Origin: Streptococcus suis S735
Lineage (GTDB): Bacteria; Bacillota; Bacilli; Lactobacillales; Streptococcaceae
Direction: 5' to 3'
Assembly (NCBI RefSeq): GCF_000294495.1
Contig: NC_018526.1
Location: 1,364,001 to 1,428,000 of the forward strand
Length of the DNA stretch: 64,000 bases
Numbering within the stretch: the first letter of the stretch is position 1; every line of letters starts with the position of its first letter. Under the pieces are notes generated by a model, which saw only the letters and a list, made by a program, of their open reading frames with translations, was not told the origin of the DNA and made no database searches. Positions 1 to 8,517 of the stretch are shown here, piece after piece. The position numbers and the translations under genes were made by a program.

Positions 1-268
1 TGTTGTCTTTTGTGATCACTTCGATTTTTTTGCCGTCAATACCACCTGCAGCATTGATTTCTTTCACGGCAAGGTTGGCACCTTTTTCCTCTGTTTGACC
101 ATAAGATGAAACAGCACCTGACAACTCCAAGTTGTAGCCGATTTTAAATGTATCACCTACAGAAGAACCTGCGGCTGAAGTATTGGTTGTCGAAACATTA
201 CCACATGCAGCGAGTAGAGCTGCAGAGGCAAATGTAGCAAGCGCTACTGCAAATTTTCTTGTTTTCAT
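1..268 (-). CDS. livJ: Branched-chain amino acid ABC transporter substrate-binding lipoprotein, N-terminal part (livJ-like)
   Basis: Only the first ~89 codons lie in the window; the rest runs off the left edge. The product starts MKTRKFAV and has a hydrophobic signal with lipobox LLAAC (Cys22), so it should be a lipid-anchored extracellular binding protein. The mature start (FKIGYNLELSGAVSSYG, then EEKGANLAVKEINAAGGIDGK) is typical of type I periplasmic-binding proteins of the LivJ/LivK class, which deliver Leu/Ile/Val to an ABC importer. The ATG has an AAGGAG-type ribosome site. A consensus promoter lies upstream at 309-337. The exact substrate within the branched-chain class is family inference. 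Confidence 0.85.
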   Translation of the reverse strand, partial: MKTRKFAVALATFASAALLAACGNVSTTNTSAAGSSVGDTFKIGYNLELSGAVSSYGQTEEKGANLAVKEINAAGGIDGKKIEVITKDN

Positions 269-308
269 GAAAACTCCTTAAATCTTTCTTAAATTTTACG
301 ATGTATCT

Positions 309-337
309 AATATACTGAATTATCTGAAAATTGTCAA
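309..337 (-). promoter_or_regulatory. Promoter of livJ
   Basis: On the minus strand, TTGACA (332-337) and TATATT (309-314) are separated by exactly 17 bp, upstream of the livJ start at 268. This is near-consensus for the housekeeping sigma factor. Confidence 0.7.
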
Positions 338-365
338 CAAAAAAGAAAAAAATTTTAAAATAAAA

Positions 366-394
366 AATTAGCAGGGAATACATACCTGCTAATT
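366..394 (-). terminator. Rho-independent terminator after ylbG
   Basis: Perfect 10-bp stem AATTAGCAGG / CCTGCTAATT with a 9-nt loop, immediately after the ylbG stop codon. It is followed on the minus strand by a long T-rich tract. Confidence 0.8.
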
Positions 395-398
395 CCGA

Positions 399-671
399 CT
401 ATCCTACGACTGATGGTTCTTCATCTCTCCATAGATTACCTACAAAGTTTTGGTCTAATTCCTTAATGTATGAAGGAACCACTTTTTTTACAAAACGTTC
501 CTTTTTCAATTTTAATATGGTAGCTTCTACTAGTTCTTGATCCATATACACCAAAACATATCGCAAGCGTTTGGAATGGTAAACAATATCTCCATATTGG
601 CTGAGTTTACGTGCATCACGATTGTAGTGTAAATAGACAGTTAAGCAAGTGCGATTTTTCTTCTCAAACAT
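399..671 (-). CDS. ylbG: YlbG family (DUF2129/UPF0298) cytosolic protein
   Basis: A 90-residue soluble protein beginning MFEKKNRTCLTVYLHYNRDARKL. It matches the small DUF2129 (YlbG) family of Firmicutes, usually about 90 residues and of unknown biochemical function. No signal peptide or membrane segment is seen. The start codon follows GAGGAG at good spacing. It lies between clpP and livJ, each separated by a terminator-like hairpin, so it is probably monocistronic. The family call rests on whole-protein resemblance; no catalytic motif is known. Confidence 0.8.
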   Translation of the reverse strand: MFEKKNRTCLTVYLHYNRDARKLSQYGDIVYHSKRLRYVLVYMDQELVEATILKLKKERFVKKVVPSYIKELDQNFVGNLWRDEEPSVVG

Positions 672-729
672 GTCTTCTCCTCTAAAAATTCTCTTTCTAT
701 ATTATACCGTTTTCAATGATAAATGAAAA

Positions 730-760
730 GCTCCAACTACCTGTAAAAGAGTTGGAGCTA
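730..760 (-). terminator. Rho-independent terminator after clpP
   Basis: Inverted repeat AGCTCCAACT (730-739) / AGTTGGAGCT (751-760), 10 bp perfect, followed on the minus strand by TTTTCATTT. It sits about 40 nt after the clpP stop. Confidence 0.8.
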
Positions 761-797
761 ATAGGAATAGTCAGTACTATTACATATTTGTCACTGC

Positions 798-1388
798 TTA
801 TTTGACTTTTGTATTGTCCATAATCTGGTCAATAAATCCGTAAGCCAAGGTTTCTTCAGCTGACATCCAGTAATCACGTTCCGCATCCTTGTGGATTTGC
901 TTGACTGTCTTACCTGAGTTGTCTGCCAAGATTTTTTCTAGCTTATTACGTGTTTTTAATAGGTGTTCTGCAGCAATAGCCATATCTGTTTGCTGAGTAC
1001 CACCACCAGTTCCACCCATTGGCTGGTGAATCATGTACTCTGCATTTGGCAACATGAAACGTTTGCCCTTGGCACCGCTTGATGCAATGATGGTTCCCAT
1101 GCTCGCAGCTGTTCCCATAACGATGGTTTGAACATCAGCTTTAATGAAATTCATCGTGTCTACAATGGCAAGACCTGCTGACACCGATCCTCCTGGCGTA
1201 TTAACATAGAGGTAAATATCCTTTGTAGGGTCTTGGGCATCAAGGAAAAGCAATTGTGCAATGATAGAGTTTGCCATGTTGTCCTCAACTGGTCCTGTCA
1301 ACATGATAATACGGTCTTTCAAAAGGCGTGAGTAAATATCATAAGAACGCTCACCACGGCTAGTTTGTTCAATAACTACTGGAATCAT
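798..1388 (-). CDS. clpP: ATP-dependent Clp protease proteolytic subunit ClpP
   Basis: A 196-residue serine peptidase, the normal ClpP length. It forms the double-heptamer chamber that degrades proteins unfolded by ClpX, ClpC or ClpE. The catalytic triad is visible: Ser96 in the AASMG motif, His121 in MIHQP and Asp172 in ERDYW. The protein starts [20 protein letters not shown], with a short N-terminus typical of mature ClpP. AAGGAG precedes the ATG at seven bases. A CtsR-type operator overlaps the promoter, so heat-shock control is expected. The upp and ylbG neighbours are unrelated in function. Confidence 0.97.
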   Translation of the reverse strand: MIPVVIEQTSRGERSYDIYSRLLKDRIIMLTGPVEDNMANSIIAQLLFLDAQDPTKDIYLYVNTPGGSVSAGLAIVDTMNFIKADVQTIVMGTAASMGTIIASSGAKGKRFMLPNAEYMIHQPMGGTGGGTQQTDMAIAAEHLLKTRNKLEKILADNSGKTVKQIHKDAERDYWMSAEETLAYGFIDQIMDNTKVK

Positions 1389-1420
1389 AAAATTACTCCT
1401 TTTCGAGATTTTCTGTACCC

Positions 1421-1450
1421 ATTATATATAAATAGTCAAAATTGGTCAAA
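1421..1450 (-). promoter_or_regulatory. clpP promoter with CtsR operator
   Basis: On the minus strand, -35 TTGACC (1444-1449) and -10 TATAAT (1421-1426) are spaced 17 bp. The -35 is embedded in a direct heptad repeat, TTTGACC-AAT-TTTGACT (1434-1450). This matches the known CtsR operator (repeats of GGTCAAA separated by 3 nt) with one deviation. It implies CtsR represses clpP here. Confidence 0.8.
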
Positions 1451-1478
1451 TAAAAAACACGATTTCAGGAAATGAAAA

Positions 1479-1503
1479 AGAAACCAGCAGAGCTGATTTC
1501 TTA
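1479..1503 (-). terminator. Terminator after upp
   Basis: On the minus strand, AAGAAATCAGC-TCT-GCTGGTTTCTT forms an 11-bp stem with one G-U pair, followed by TTTTCATTT. It lies directly after the upp stop at 1505. Confidence 0.7.
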
Positions 1504-1504
1504 A

Positions 1505-2134
1505 TTATTTTGTACCGAACAAGCGGTCACCTGCATCTCCCAAACCTGGTACGATGTAGCCTTTTTCATTGAGTTTTTCATCCAAAGCTGCTGTATAAAT
1601 ATCAATGTCTGGATGTGCATCTTGAAGAGCTTTTACACCTTCTGGAGCTGAAACAAGAGCAACAAATTTGATATTTGAAGCACCACGTTTTTTCAATGAA
1701 TCAACTGCAAGAATAGCTGAACCACCTGTAGCAAGCATTGGATCAACTACAAAAATATGACGTTGATCAATGTCTTCTGGTAATTTCACAAGATACTCAA
1801 CGGGTTGAAGGGTTTCTTCATCGCGGTACATACCGATGTGACCAACTTTAGCTGCTGGTACCAAGCTTAGCAAACCATCAACCATACCAACACCTGCACG
1901 AAGAATTGGTACGATAGCTAATTTTTTACCTGCAATTTGTTTCTGAACTGTTTTAGTGATTGGCGTTTCAATCTCCACATCTTCAAGTGGCAAGTCACGC
2001 AAAACTTCGTAACCCATCAGCATCGCGATTTCATTAACCAACTCACGAAAATCCTTTGTTGAAGTAGATGTACGACGAAGGATAGACAACTTATGCTGAA
2101 TGAGTGGGTGTGAAATGACTTGGAATTTCCCCAT
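1505..2134 (-). CDS. upp: Uracil phosphoribosyltransferase
   Basis: A 209-residue cytosolic enzyme that converts uracil and PRPP to UMP in pyrimidine salvage. The PRPP-binding loop [11 protein letters not shown] and the C-terminal [13 protein letters not shown] uracil-site motif are both present, and the length is the family norm. The start ATG is followed by [17 protein letters not shown], the conserved N-terminus. An A/T-rich 80-nt gap separates it from dexB. A TAAAAT box at about 2170 on the minus strand could be its own -10. It is probably transcribed alone and ends in the hairpin at 1479-1503. Confidence 0.97.
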   Translation of the reverse strand: MGKFQVISHPLIQHKLSILRRTSTSTKDFRELVNEIAMLMGYEVLRDLPLEDVEIETPITKTVQKQIAGKKLAIVPILRAGVGMVDGLLSLVPAAKVGHIGMYRDEETLQPVEYLVKLPEDIDQRHIFVVDPMLATGGSAILAVDSLKKRGASNIKFVALVSAPEGVKALQDAHPDIDIYTAALDEKLNEKGYIVPGLGDAGDRLFGTK

Positions 2135-2213
2135 GATGATAAAACCTCTCTTTTTTGTTTTTTCTATTTTACCAAAAAAATTGAAAAAATGCTTGAGAAT
2201 ATGGCAAATTTAT

Positions 2214-3830
2214 TTATTTTTTGAAAACGATAGCTTCAAAAGGTCTCAACATCCCTTTATTAATCGCCTCTTCGTTTTCATAATTGTTCATGAAAATAGA
2301 ATATTCTTCCACAGCTATAGTATAAGCCTGTTCCTGGCTTGAAAAGTTTACCAATATGATGAAATCATCCTGTTCATCATATTTACGGTAGGCCATTACC
2401 GAGCTATTTCCAGTCTCCATCACTTCATATTTTCCTTCAGACATACAAGGATACTCTTTCCGAAGAGCAATTAATTTTTGATAGGTATAAAAAAGTGATT
2501 GTTTGTCTGCAAGTGCTTTTTCAACATTGATGTCTTTGACAGTATCTCCCAAAGCCAGCCAGGCTTGACCTGTACTGAAGCCTGCTCCTTCTGCCTCTGT
2601 CCATTGCATTGGACGACGAGCATTATCTCGACCTTTGGCATTTATAGAAGTAATCAATTCCTCCTTGGTGAAGCCATTTTCAATCCGTTCCGCATACATG
2701 CGACGTGTTTCAATATCGTCCGCTTGGCTAATATCTGTAATTGGCGTATTAATCATACCAATTTCCTCACCTTGGTAGATATAAGGTGTCCCTGACATAA
2801 AATGAAGATAGATAGCCAACATTTTACCACTTAGTTCACGAAATGCAGGTCGATCATCACCGAAGCGAGAAATGGCACGAGGTAAATCGTGGTTATTCCA
2901 GAAAAGCGAGTTCCAGCCTTTACCAACCAGTTCAGTCTGCCATTTGGAGAGAACCTTATGCAAACGTGCTGGATCAAGCGGTGCCAAATCCCACTTTTCT
3001 TTCCCTTCCTGCTGATCAAGTCCGACATGTTCAAATTGGAAAATCATCGAAAATTCTTTTCTGTCAGGGTGTGAATATAACTGAGCATTTTCTGGATTGG
3101 CACTCCATGTCTCCCCAACAGTCACTAAGTCGTAAGCACCAAAGGTTTTCTCGTTTAATTCCTGAATAAGAGGGTGGAGAGTCGGTCCATCGGCTGTAAT
3201 TAATTTTTCTGGTTCTTTTCCAATCAAATCAATCACATCTAGCCTGAAACCGCCGACACCTTTTTCAATCCAAAAATTAATCATATCCCAGATTTCTTGT
3301 TTCAGAGCAGGATTTTTCCAGTTCAGATCTGGTTGCTTAACAGAGAATTGGTGGAGGTAGTATTTGTTCAGATGTGGAACGTATTCCCAAGCAGAACCTG
3401 AGAAGGTCGAGCGTAATTCATTCGGCTCATCAGCCCAAACATAATAATCATAATAGGGATTATCTGGTCCTTTGAGGGCTTCTTGAAACCAGAAATGTTC
3501 ATCCGAGGTATGATTGAGCACCAAATCCATGATTATTTTGATATTGCGCTTATGGCCTTCTGCAATCAGCTCTTCCATATCTTCCATGGTCCCAAATTCT
3601 GGAGCAATTCCTTGGTAATTACTGATGTCGTAACCATTGTCATCCATGGGGGACTGATAAACAGGACTGAGCCAAATAGCATCAATTCCAAGCTCATGGA
3701 GATAATCTAATCGGCTGATAATCCCTCGAATATCCCCTACTCCATCTCCATTTGAATCTTGAAAACTACGAGGGTAAATTTGGTAAATGACGGACTTCTT
3801 CCACCAATCCGTCTTTTGTATTTCTGACAT
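2214..3830 (-). CDS. dexB: Glucan 1,6-alpha-glucosidase (GH13)
   Basis: A 538-residue intracellular GH13 enzyme that removes glucose from the non-reducing end of isomalto-oligosaccharides. The N-terminus WWKKSVIYQIYPRSFQDSNG and motifs DLVLNHTSDEH, GFRLDVIDLIG (nucleophile Asp), VGETW (acid/base Glu) and WNNHDLPRA are the four conserved regions. The oligo-1,6-glucosidase/DexB subgroup fits the length and the last place in the msm-type operon. There is no signal peptide, so substrates enter through MsmEFG. A terminator-like hairpin at 3870-3890 lies between gtfA and dexB and may lower dexB expression. Trehalose-6-phosphate hydrolase is the alternative but fits the operon less well. Confidence 0.9.
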   Translation of the reverse strand: MSEIQKTDWWKKSVIYQIYPRSFQDSNGDGVGDIRGIISRLDYLHELGIDAIWLSPVYQSPMDDNGYDISNYQGIAPEFGTMEDMEELIAEGHKRNIKIIMDLVLNHTSDEHFWFQEALKGPDNPYYDYYVWADEPNELRSTFSGSAWEYVPHLNKYYLHQFSVKQPDLNWKNPALKQEIWDMINFWIEKGVGGFRLDVIDLIGKEPEKLITADGPTLHPLIQELNEKTFGAYDLVTVGETWSANPENAQLYSHPDRKEFSMIFQFEHVGLDQQEGKEKWDLAPLDPARLHKVLSKWQTELVGKGWNSLFWNNHDLPRAISRFGDDRPAFRELSGKMLAIYLHFMSGTPYIYQGEEIGMINTPITDISQADDIETRRMYAERIENGFTKEELITSINAKGRDNARRPMQWTEAEGAGFSTGQAWLALGDTVKDINVEKALADKQSLFYTYQKLIALRKEYPCMSEGKYEVMETGNSSVMAYRKYDEQDDFIILVNFSSQEQAYTIAVEEYSIFMNNYENEEAINKGMLRPFEAIVFKK

Positions 3831-3869
3831 TTGATTGATCCTTTCTGCACAATCTTATTTAGTCAAGAA

Positions 3870-3890
3870 AAAGAGGTATCTCCCCTCTTT
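3870..3890 (-). terminator. Intercistronic attenuating hairpin between gtfA and dexB
   Basis: On the minus strand, AAAGAGG (3884-3890) pairs with CCTCTTT (3870-3876) and is followed by TTCTTG. The short stem and weak U-tract suggest partial termination or 3'-end protection rather than an operon end. Confidence 0.5.
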
Positions 3891-3903
3891 CTATATAATC
3901 ATA

Positions 3904-5352
3904 TTATAACTCAATTATGGTAATTTTTCCCTCTTCAATTTCAACAATTTCAAAGGATTTTTCTTTTAGGTTTGCTGTTAGACGGGCAGACACCCCTGCA
4001 TCTTGATTATTCCAGAAAATTTCCATACTTGTTTCATCCAGCATCTTAACAGAGAACTCTCCGTCGAAAGCTGGACTTGTATTGCGGAATTTAAGGAGTT
4101 TGAACAAGGATTGTACAACTGGCCGTTGCACTTCCTGCTCAATTTCTTCCAAATCATAGTAATGGCGATTGATATTGCGCCCTTCCTTACTTGATTCTAA
4201 AAGTTCAATATCATTTTCGCCTGCAAGTAAACCAACATAGTAAATCTGTGGAATACCTGGTGCAAAACATTGGAGAACACGCGCTAATAGGTAAGCTTGG
4301 TCGTTATTGCCAAGAGCAGAATAATAAGTACAGTTAATCTGATAAATATCCAAATTATTATAGGCTTCTGTACTATAAATTTTCTTCACATTGGCACCTT
4401 GTGCATACAAGGCTTCACGCGTTTCCTCTGTCTCCTCATCCGTCAGCAAATCCTTAACATCCACAACACCGATTCCATCATGTGTATCAAGAGTTGTAAA
4501 TTGCTTGCGAGGGCAAATCTCCATCCAGTGAACCAGGCGATTGACATGACCAGAATACAAAGCGTGGAGAACTAGCATTGGCAAGGCAAAATCATAAACA
4601 TAATAATCTTGCTCGGCAATTTTCTGCTGAATGGTGTAGTGTTCATGAATTTCTGGTAAGATTTCTACATCTTTTGGTGCCAATAACTGACGTGGAAAAT
4701 GGAGCATTTCCCAAATATCAGGCTCCACAAAGAAACAATTGGTTCCGATTTTTTTATTGGCATAAGCAAAGGCGTCCAAACGAATAATCGAAGCACCATG
4801 CTCTGCCAACTGTTCCAAATTTTCTTGGATGAAACGACGGGTTGTCTCCGTTGTCACATCTAAATCAATCTGCTGTTCATCAAAGGTACACCACACCTTC
4901 TCTTCACTACCATCAGCAAATGTTGCAATTCGATATGGAGCACGAGGTTTACGCTTATAGATCAAATCAACATCTTCTTGCGTTGGCTCACCATTTGGCC
5001 AAAAGTTTTTATAGCGAATAAACAAATCCGCATAAGCTGATTCATCTTTCTTTTCAAGAAAATCAAGGAAATAAGGAGATTTTGCAGAAATATGATTGAT
5101 CATAAAATCGAACATCAGATAATAGTCCTTGCTCAATGCTTCAATATCTGACCAATCTCCAAATGCAGGGTCCACCTTTGTATAATCCATTGGCGCAAAC
5201 CCACGGTCACCTGATGATGGGAAAAACGGCAGAATATGGATACCTCCCACAACATCCTTTAATGGACCTTCGAGGACTTTTTTCAAATCTTTAAGATTCT
5301 TGCCTAAACTATCCGAATAGGTAATCAACATAGCTTGGTTTTTAATTTTCAT
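3904..5352 (-). CDS. gtfA: Sucrose phosphorylase (GH13_18)
   Basis: A 482-residue cytosolic enzyme that converts sucrose and phosphate to glucose-1-phosphate and fructose. The start at 5352 ([20 protein letters not shown]) is preferred over an upstream in-frame codon because AAAGGAG lies eight bases before it and the N-terminus then matches streptococcal GtfA. Motifs include [42 protein letters not shown] (nucleophile Asp) and LPEIHEHY (acid/base Glu). In the msm operon it handles sucrose released from raffinose by Aga. The gene lies 69 bp after msmG, with a hairpin in the gap. Confidence 0.94.
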   Translation of the reverse strand: MKIKNQAMLITYSDSLGKNLKDLKKVLEGPLKDVVGGIHILPFFPSSGDRGFAPMDYTKVDPAFGDWSDIEALSKDYYLMFDFMINHISAKSPYFLDFLEKKDESAYADLFIRYKNFWPNGEPTQEDVDLIYKRKPRAPYRIATFADGSEEKVWCTFDEQQIDLDVTTETTRRFIQENLEQLAEHGASIIRLDAFAYANKKIGTNCFFVEPDIWEMLHFPRQLLAPKDVEILPEIHEHYTIQQKIAEQDYYVYDFALPMLVLHALYSGHVNRLVHWMEICPRKQFTTLDTHDGIGVVDVKDLLTDEETEETREALYAQGANVKKIYSTEAYNNLDIYQINCTYYSALGNNDQAYLLARVLQCFAPGIPQIYYVGLLAGENDIELLESSKEGRNINRHYYDLEEIEQEVQRPVVQSLFKLLKFRNTSPAFDGEFSVKMLDETSMEIFWNNQDAGVSARLTANLKEKSFEIVEIEEGKITIIEL

Positions 5353-5394
5353 AGACTTTCTCCTTTGTAAGCCTTTTCTTTTTTCATTGTTAGA

Positions 5395-5417
5395 AAAGGT
5401 TGAACAAGTCAACCTTT
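5395..5417 (-). terminator. Intercistronic hairpin between msmG and gtfA
   Basis: Perfect 9-bp stem AAAGGTTGA (5395-5403) / TCAACCTTT (5409-5417), just after the msmG stop. On the minus strand it is followed by TTCTAAC. It is probably an mRNA 3'-end stabiliser or weak attenuator, since gtfA has no obvious promoter of its own. Confidence 0.5.
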
Positions 5418-5421
5418 GTAA

Positions 5422-6252
5422 TTATTTGACAGAACCACTTGTCATACCTGAAATAATATGTTTTTGGAAGATGAGGTAAACAAGTAAGATTGGGATAATC
5501 CCCACCACATAGGAAGCAAATGATGGACCATAGTCACTAAAATACATACCTTGGTAATTGTATTGGAAAAGAGGTAAAGTCCACATGCTTTGATCACGGT
5601 TCAATACTAGTAAAGGCAAGAGGAAATCGTTCCAGACCCAGAGGGCATTGATAATCAAAACGGTTGCATGCATAGGTTTCATGAGTGGGAAAATGATTTT
5701 CCAGTACATAGTAAATTTATCACAGCCATCAATAGCTGCAGCCTCATCCATTTCTTCAGGAACAATGGTCTTAATATAACCGACGTAGAGGAAGAGGGCC
5801 TGAGGAACTGCATAGGTCAAATATAGAATAATCAAACCGACAATATTGTTCAAACCAAGGCTTGACATTAATTTGGTCATTGGGAGCATAATCACTTGGA
5901 AAGGTACAAAAATCCCAATAATCAAGAAAAAGTAGATAAAGTTAAACACTGTCTGACGTTTCATTTGACGGGCTACGGCGAAAGCTGCCATTGGAATAAC
6001 AAGTAGAATCAAGCCAACAGCTACAATCGTAATCAAGGCAGAATTGCCAAAATATTGTACAATTCCATCATTAAACAAGCGTTCGTAGTTATTTAAGGTG
6101 AAATTTTCAGGAAGACCAAAGAAGTTGCTCGTAATTTCCTTGGTTGGTTTGAATGAGCTAATAATCGTTACAAGTAGCGGAATAAACATGAAGAGAATAC
6201 CGCTGAAGAGCACGAGATAGACCCACCAATTTTTCTGTTTTTGAGTATTCAT
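5422..6252 (-). CDS. msmG: Multiple-sugar ABC transporter permease MsmG
   Basis: A 276-residue inner permease of the MalG/MsmG class with six predicted membrane segments. The cytoplasmic EAA loop EEMDEAAAIDGCDKFTMYWKI contacts the ATPase. The start at 6252 (MNTQKQKNWW) follows AGGAGG at seven bases; an upstream in-frame codon overlaps msmF and has no better site. With MsmF it forms the channel for raffinose, melibiose and isomaltosaccharides bound by MsmE. The motif PLVTIISSFKPTKEI near the N-terminus is typical. It begins 10 bp after msmF, so the two are co-translated. Confidence 0.93.
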   Translation of the reverse strand: MNTQKQKNWWVYLVLFSGILFMFIPLLVTIISSFKPTKEITSNFFGLPENFTLNNYERLFNDGIVQYFGNSALITIVAVGLILLVIPMAAFAVARQMKRQTVFNFIYFFLIIGIFVPFQVIMLPMTKLMSSLGLNNIVGLIILYLTYAVPQALFLYVGYIKTIVPEEMDEAAAIDGCDKFTMYWKIIFPLMKPMHATVLIINALWVWNDFLLPLLVLNRDQSMWTLPLFQYNYQGMYFSDYGPSFASYVVGIIPILLVYLIFQKHIISGMTSGSVK

Positions 6253-6262
6253 GCCTGTCCTC

Positions 6263-7138
6263 CTAGATTTCAAATTTCTTCGAAATTCTCATCTGAATTA
6301 ATGAGATGACAATAATGAAGATGAAGAGTACTACAGCCAAAGCATTGGCATAAGAGAATTTATTGTCTACAAAGGCATAGTTGTAAACGAGTAAACCCAA
6401 GGATTCTGTTTTGCCGTCTGGACCACCACTTGTCAGTGCAAAGATAAGGTCAAATGCTGTCAAACCTGATTTCATAGCCAAAATGAAAACCATACTGATA
6501 GATGGTAATAAGAATGGAAGCTCAATGTTGAAGAACTGTTGAGAACGACTTGCACCATCAATAGCTGCTGCTTCCTTCACATCTTCTGGAATACTTTGCA
6601 AGCCAGACAAGAAGATGATGACTGGCATCGCCAGCCCTTGCCAGAGAGCCACAAAAAGTACAGCTGGAATAACAGTATTTTCTTGTACCAATAAGTTTTC
6701 CATCAACCAATCGATATAAAGGATTTCTCCAATCTGTGTAAAACCATAGTTGAACAATTGGACAAAAATCAATCCTAAAGTAACAGTTGAAAGAACCGCA
6801 GGGAAGAAATACCATGTTCTAAAGAAACCAACAGCTTTAATCTTACGATTGAGGAGACTAGCCAACCAAATCCCTATAACAATTTCTCCGATGACCAAAC
6901 CAATGGTGAAGATAATGGTAAAAGTCATGGAAGTGTAAAAATCAGGATTTTTTAAAATATCTAAGTAATTCTGAATACCGATTAGTTTGAAATCAGATGT
7001 CAATCCATTCCAATCCGTCAAGCTATAATAGATACCTGTAAATAGAGGATAGAAGAAAAAGATTAACTGTAAGCCAATTGGTATGGCAACAAATAGATAG
7101 GGCCAATATTTGGCAATAAATCCTTTTTGATTCATCAT
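6263..7138 (-). CDS. msmF: Multiple-sugar ABC transporter permease MsmF
   Basis: A 291-residue MalF-like permease with about six membrane spans. It has the N-terminal FFYPLFTGIYYSLTDWNG motif and the EAA loop PEDVKEAAAIDGASRSQQFF. It pairs with MsmG. AAGGAG precedes two adjacent ATG codons (7138 and 7135); either could be used. It is separated from msmE by a 131-bp gap filled with two large overlapping inverted repeats (7159-7260), which probably sets the ratio of binding protein to permease. No ATPase gene follows in the operon. Confidence 0.93.
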   Translation of the reverse strand: MMNQKGFIAKYWPYLFVAIPIGLQLIFFFYPLFTGIYYSLTDWNGLTSDFKLIGIQNYLDILKNPDFYTSMTFTIIFTIGLVIGEIVIGIWLASLLNRKIKAVGFFRTWYFFPAVLSTVTLGLIFVQLFNYGFTQIGEILYIDWLMENLLVQENTVIPAVLFVALWQGLAMPVIIFLSGLQSIPEDVKEAAAIDGASRSQQFFNIELPFLLPSISMVFILAMKSGLTAFDLIFALTSGGPDGKTESLGLLVYNYAFVDNKFSYANALAVVLFIFIIVISLIQMRISKKFEI

Positions 7139-7158
7139 GGTACTCCTTTTTGATAAAG

Positions 7159-7226
7159 TTATAGTTGCTTAGTCTCAGTTCAAGGAATCCCATAGGGTTA
7201 CTAAAACTGACACTAGGCAACTATAA
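7159..7226 (-). promoter_or_regulatory. Long inverted repeat before msmF (hairpin B)
   Basis: A 22-nt inverted repeat, 7159-7180 against 7205-7226, pairs with two mismatches around a 24-nt loop. In the minus-strand mRNA it folds just before the msmF ribosome site. Its 7221-7226 arm overlaps the arm of hairpin A (7220-7260), so the two cannot form together. It has no U-tract. Confidence 0.65.
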
Positions 7227-7260
7227 GGAGGCTAGGCTACAACTAGCCCCTGCTTATAGT
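7220..7260 (-). promoter_or_regulatory. Hairpin after msmE (hairpin A)
   Basis: Stem ACTATAAG (7220-7227) / CTTATAGT (7253-7260), with inner GGCTAG (7230-7235) / CTAGCC (7243-7248). It lies 9 nt after the msmE stop in the mRNA. Without a T-tract it looks like a 3'-protecting or alternative-fold element, not a simple terminator. Confidence 0.65.
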
Positions 7261-7269
7261 TTTCCTGGA

Positions 7270-8505
7270 TTATTTTTTCATTGGATCAAAGAATGCGTTC
7301 AGTTTTTTCACTAATTCTGCTGAGTTTGGATTTTTTACCATTTCAACAGTGATATTCCAGAACTCTTCTTCTGATTCCCATTCAGATTGCAACCAAACTA
7401 CGTGTTTGTCAGTAAAGGCATATTGTGTAACTCCAGCAGTTTCTTCAAACTTACCTTCTGTATCTACACCTTCAACTGAAGTTGGTGAGCCATCTACATC
7501 ATAGTATTTCTGGATAACTTCTGGACGAGAGAGGTATTCTAGGAATTTTTTAGACTCTTCTGGGTGCTCTGTATCTGCTGAAATAGATAGAGCAAGGTCA
7601 GCTGCACCGATGGTATAGTCGCCACTTTCTTTATCGCCAGGGAATGTAAACATACCATATTCAAATTCTGGTTCTTGTTGGTTTACAGCTGTAGCTGCCC
7701 ATGTACCTTGTGGAAGCATGAGAGCATCACCTGCTGCAAAGGCTGCCACCGCATCTGCATAGAGCGCGCCTGTTGCCCCTTTTTGTCCATTGTCTTTCAA
7801 CAATTGCAAGCGTTCTAACACTGCTTTTGTTGTAGCATCATCTTGAATCGCTCCCTTTGCACTACGAATCAGAATATCTTCTGCACCATCAAATCCACCC
7901 GCAACAGTTACCCAAGCTAACTGATGGTAGCCGTTCAATGACCAAGCATCGTTCAATGAAAGAGCAAACGGTGCTGCACTGCCATCAGACTTGATTTTGT
8001 CTACCAAAGCCACAAATTCTGCATAGGTAGTTGGAACTTCGAGCCCCAATTCTTTGAACTTATCCTTATTATAGTAAATACCATAGGCATTAGCTGTCAA
8101 AGGAAGGGTATAATTTTTTTCGTTAACAAGATATGGTGTTACAGCACCATCTTTCAAATGATTTAATCCTGCATCATCACCAATTTCTAGGAAACGACCA
8201 TCCGCTGCGTATGCTTTGAAGTCCGCATTTTGTGGATAAATGTTGATGACATCTGGCGCTTCGTTATTTGCCATACGGGTTTTCAGAACAGTTCCTGCAT
8301 CTGGTACATTTGAAAATTTAACATCAATCGTAGGATTTTCCTTTTCGAAATCATCAATAATTTCCTGAAGGGTAGCTTGCATTTCTGGTTTTTGTGAAAA
8401 ATATTCTATTTCTACCTTATCGCTACTACTTGCATTCCCACAAGCAACCAAAAAGCTGGCAAAAGCACAAACCGATGCACATTTTAAAAATGTTTTCATT
8501 TTCAT
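7270..8505 (-). CDS. msmE: Multiple-sugar-binding lipoprotein MsmE
   Basis: A 411-residue extracytoplasmic sugar-binding protein. Residues 1-22 form a lipoprotein signal with lipobox LVAC (Cys22), followed by a flexible SSSDKVE segment. The rest is a family 1 solute-binding fold (EIEYFSQKPEMQATLQEI, then ALMLPQGTWAATAV). AGGAGG precedes the ATG at eight bases in the 12-bp gap after aga. It captures raffinose-type and related sugars for MsmFG. The downstream hairpins may keep its mRNA more abundant than that of the permeases, as is common for binding proteins. The substrate range is inferred from operon partners. Confidence 0.93.
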   Translation of the reverse strand: MKMKTFLKCASVCAFASFLVACGNASSSDKVEIEYFSQKPEMQATLQEIIDDFEKENPTIDVKFSNVPDAGTVLKTRMANNEAPDVINIYPQNADFKAYAADGRFLEIGDDAGLNHLKDGAVTPYLVNEKNYTLPLTANAYGIYYNKDKFKELGLEVPTTYAEFVALVDKIKSDGSAAPFALSLNDAWSLNGYHQLAWVTVAGGFDGAEDILIRSAKGAIQDDATTKAVLERLQLLKDNGQKGATGALYADAVAAFAAGDALMLPQGTWAATAVNQQEPEFEYGMFTFPGDKESGDYTIGAADLALSISADTEHPEESKKFLEYLSRPEVIQKYYDVDGSPTSVEGVDTEGKFEETAGVTQYAFTDKHVVWLQSEWESEEEFWNITVEMVKNPNSAELVKKLNAFFDPMKK

Positions 8506-8517
8506 TATAAAATCCTC

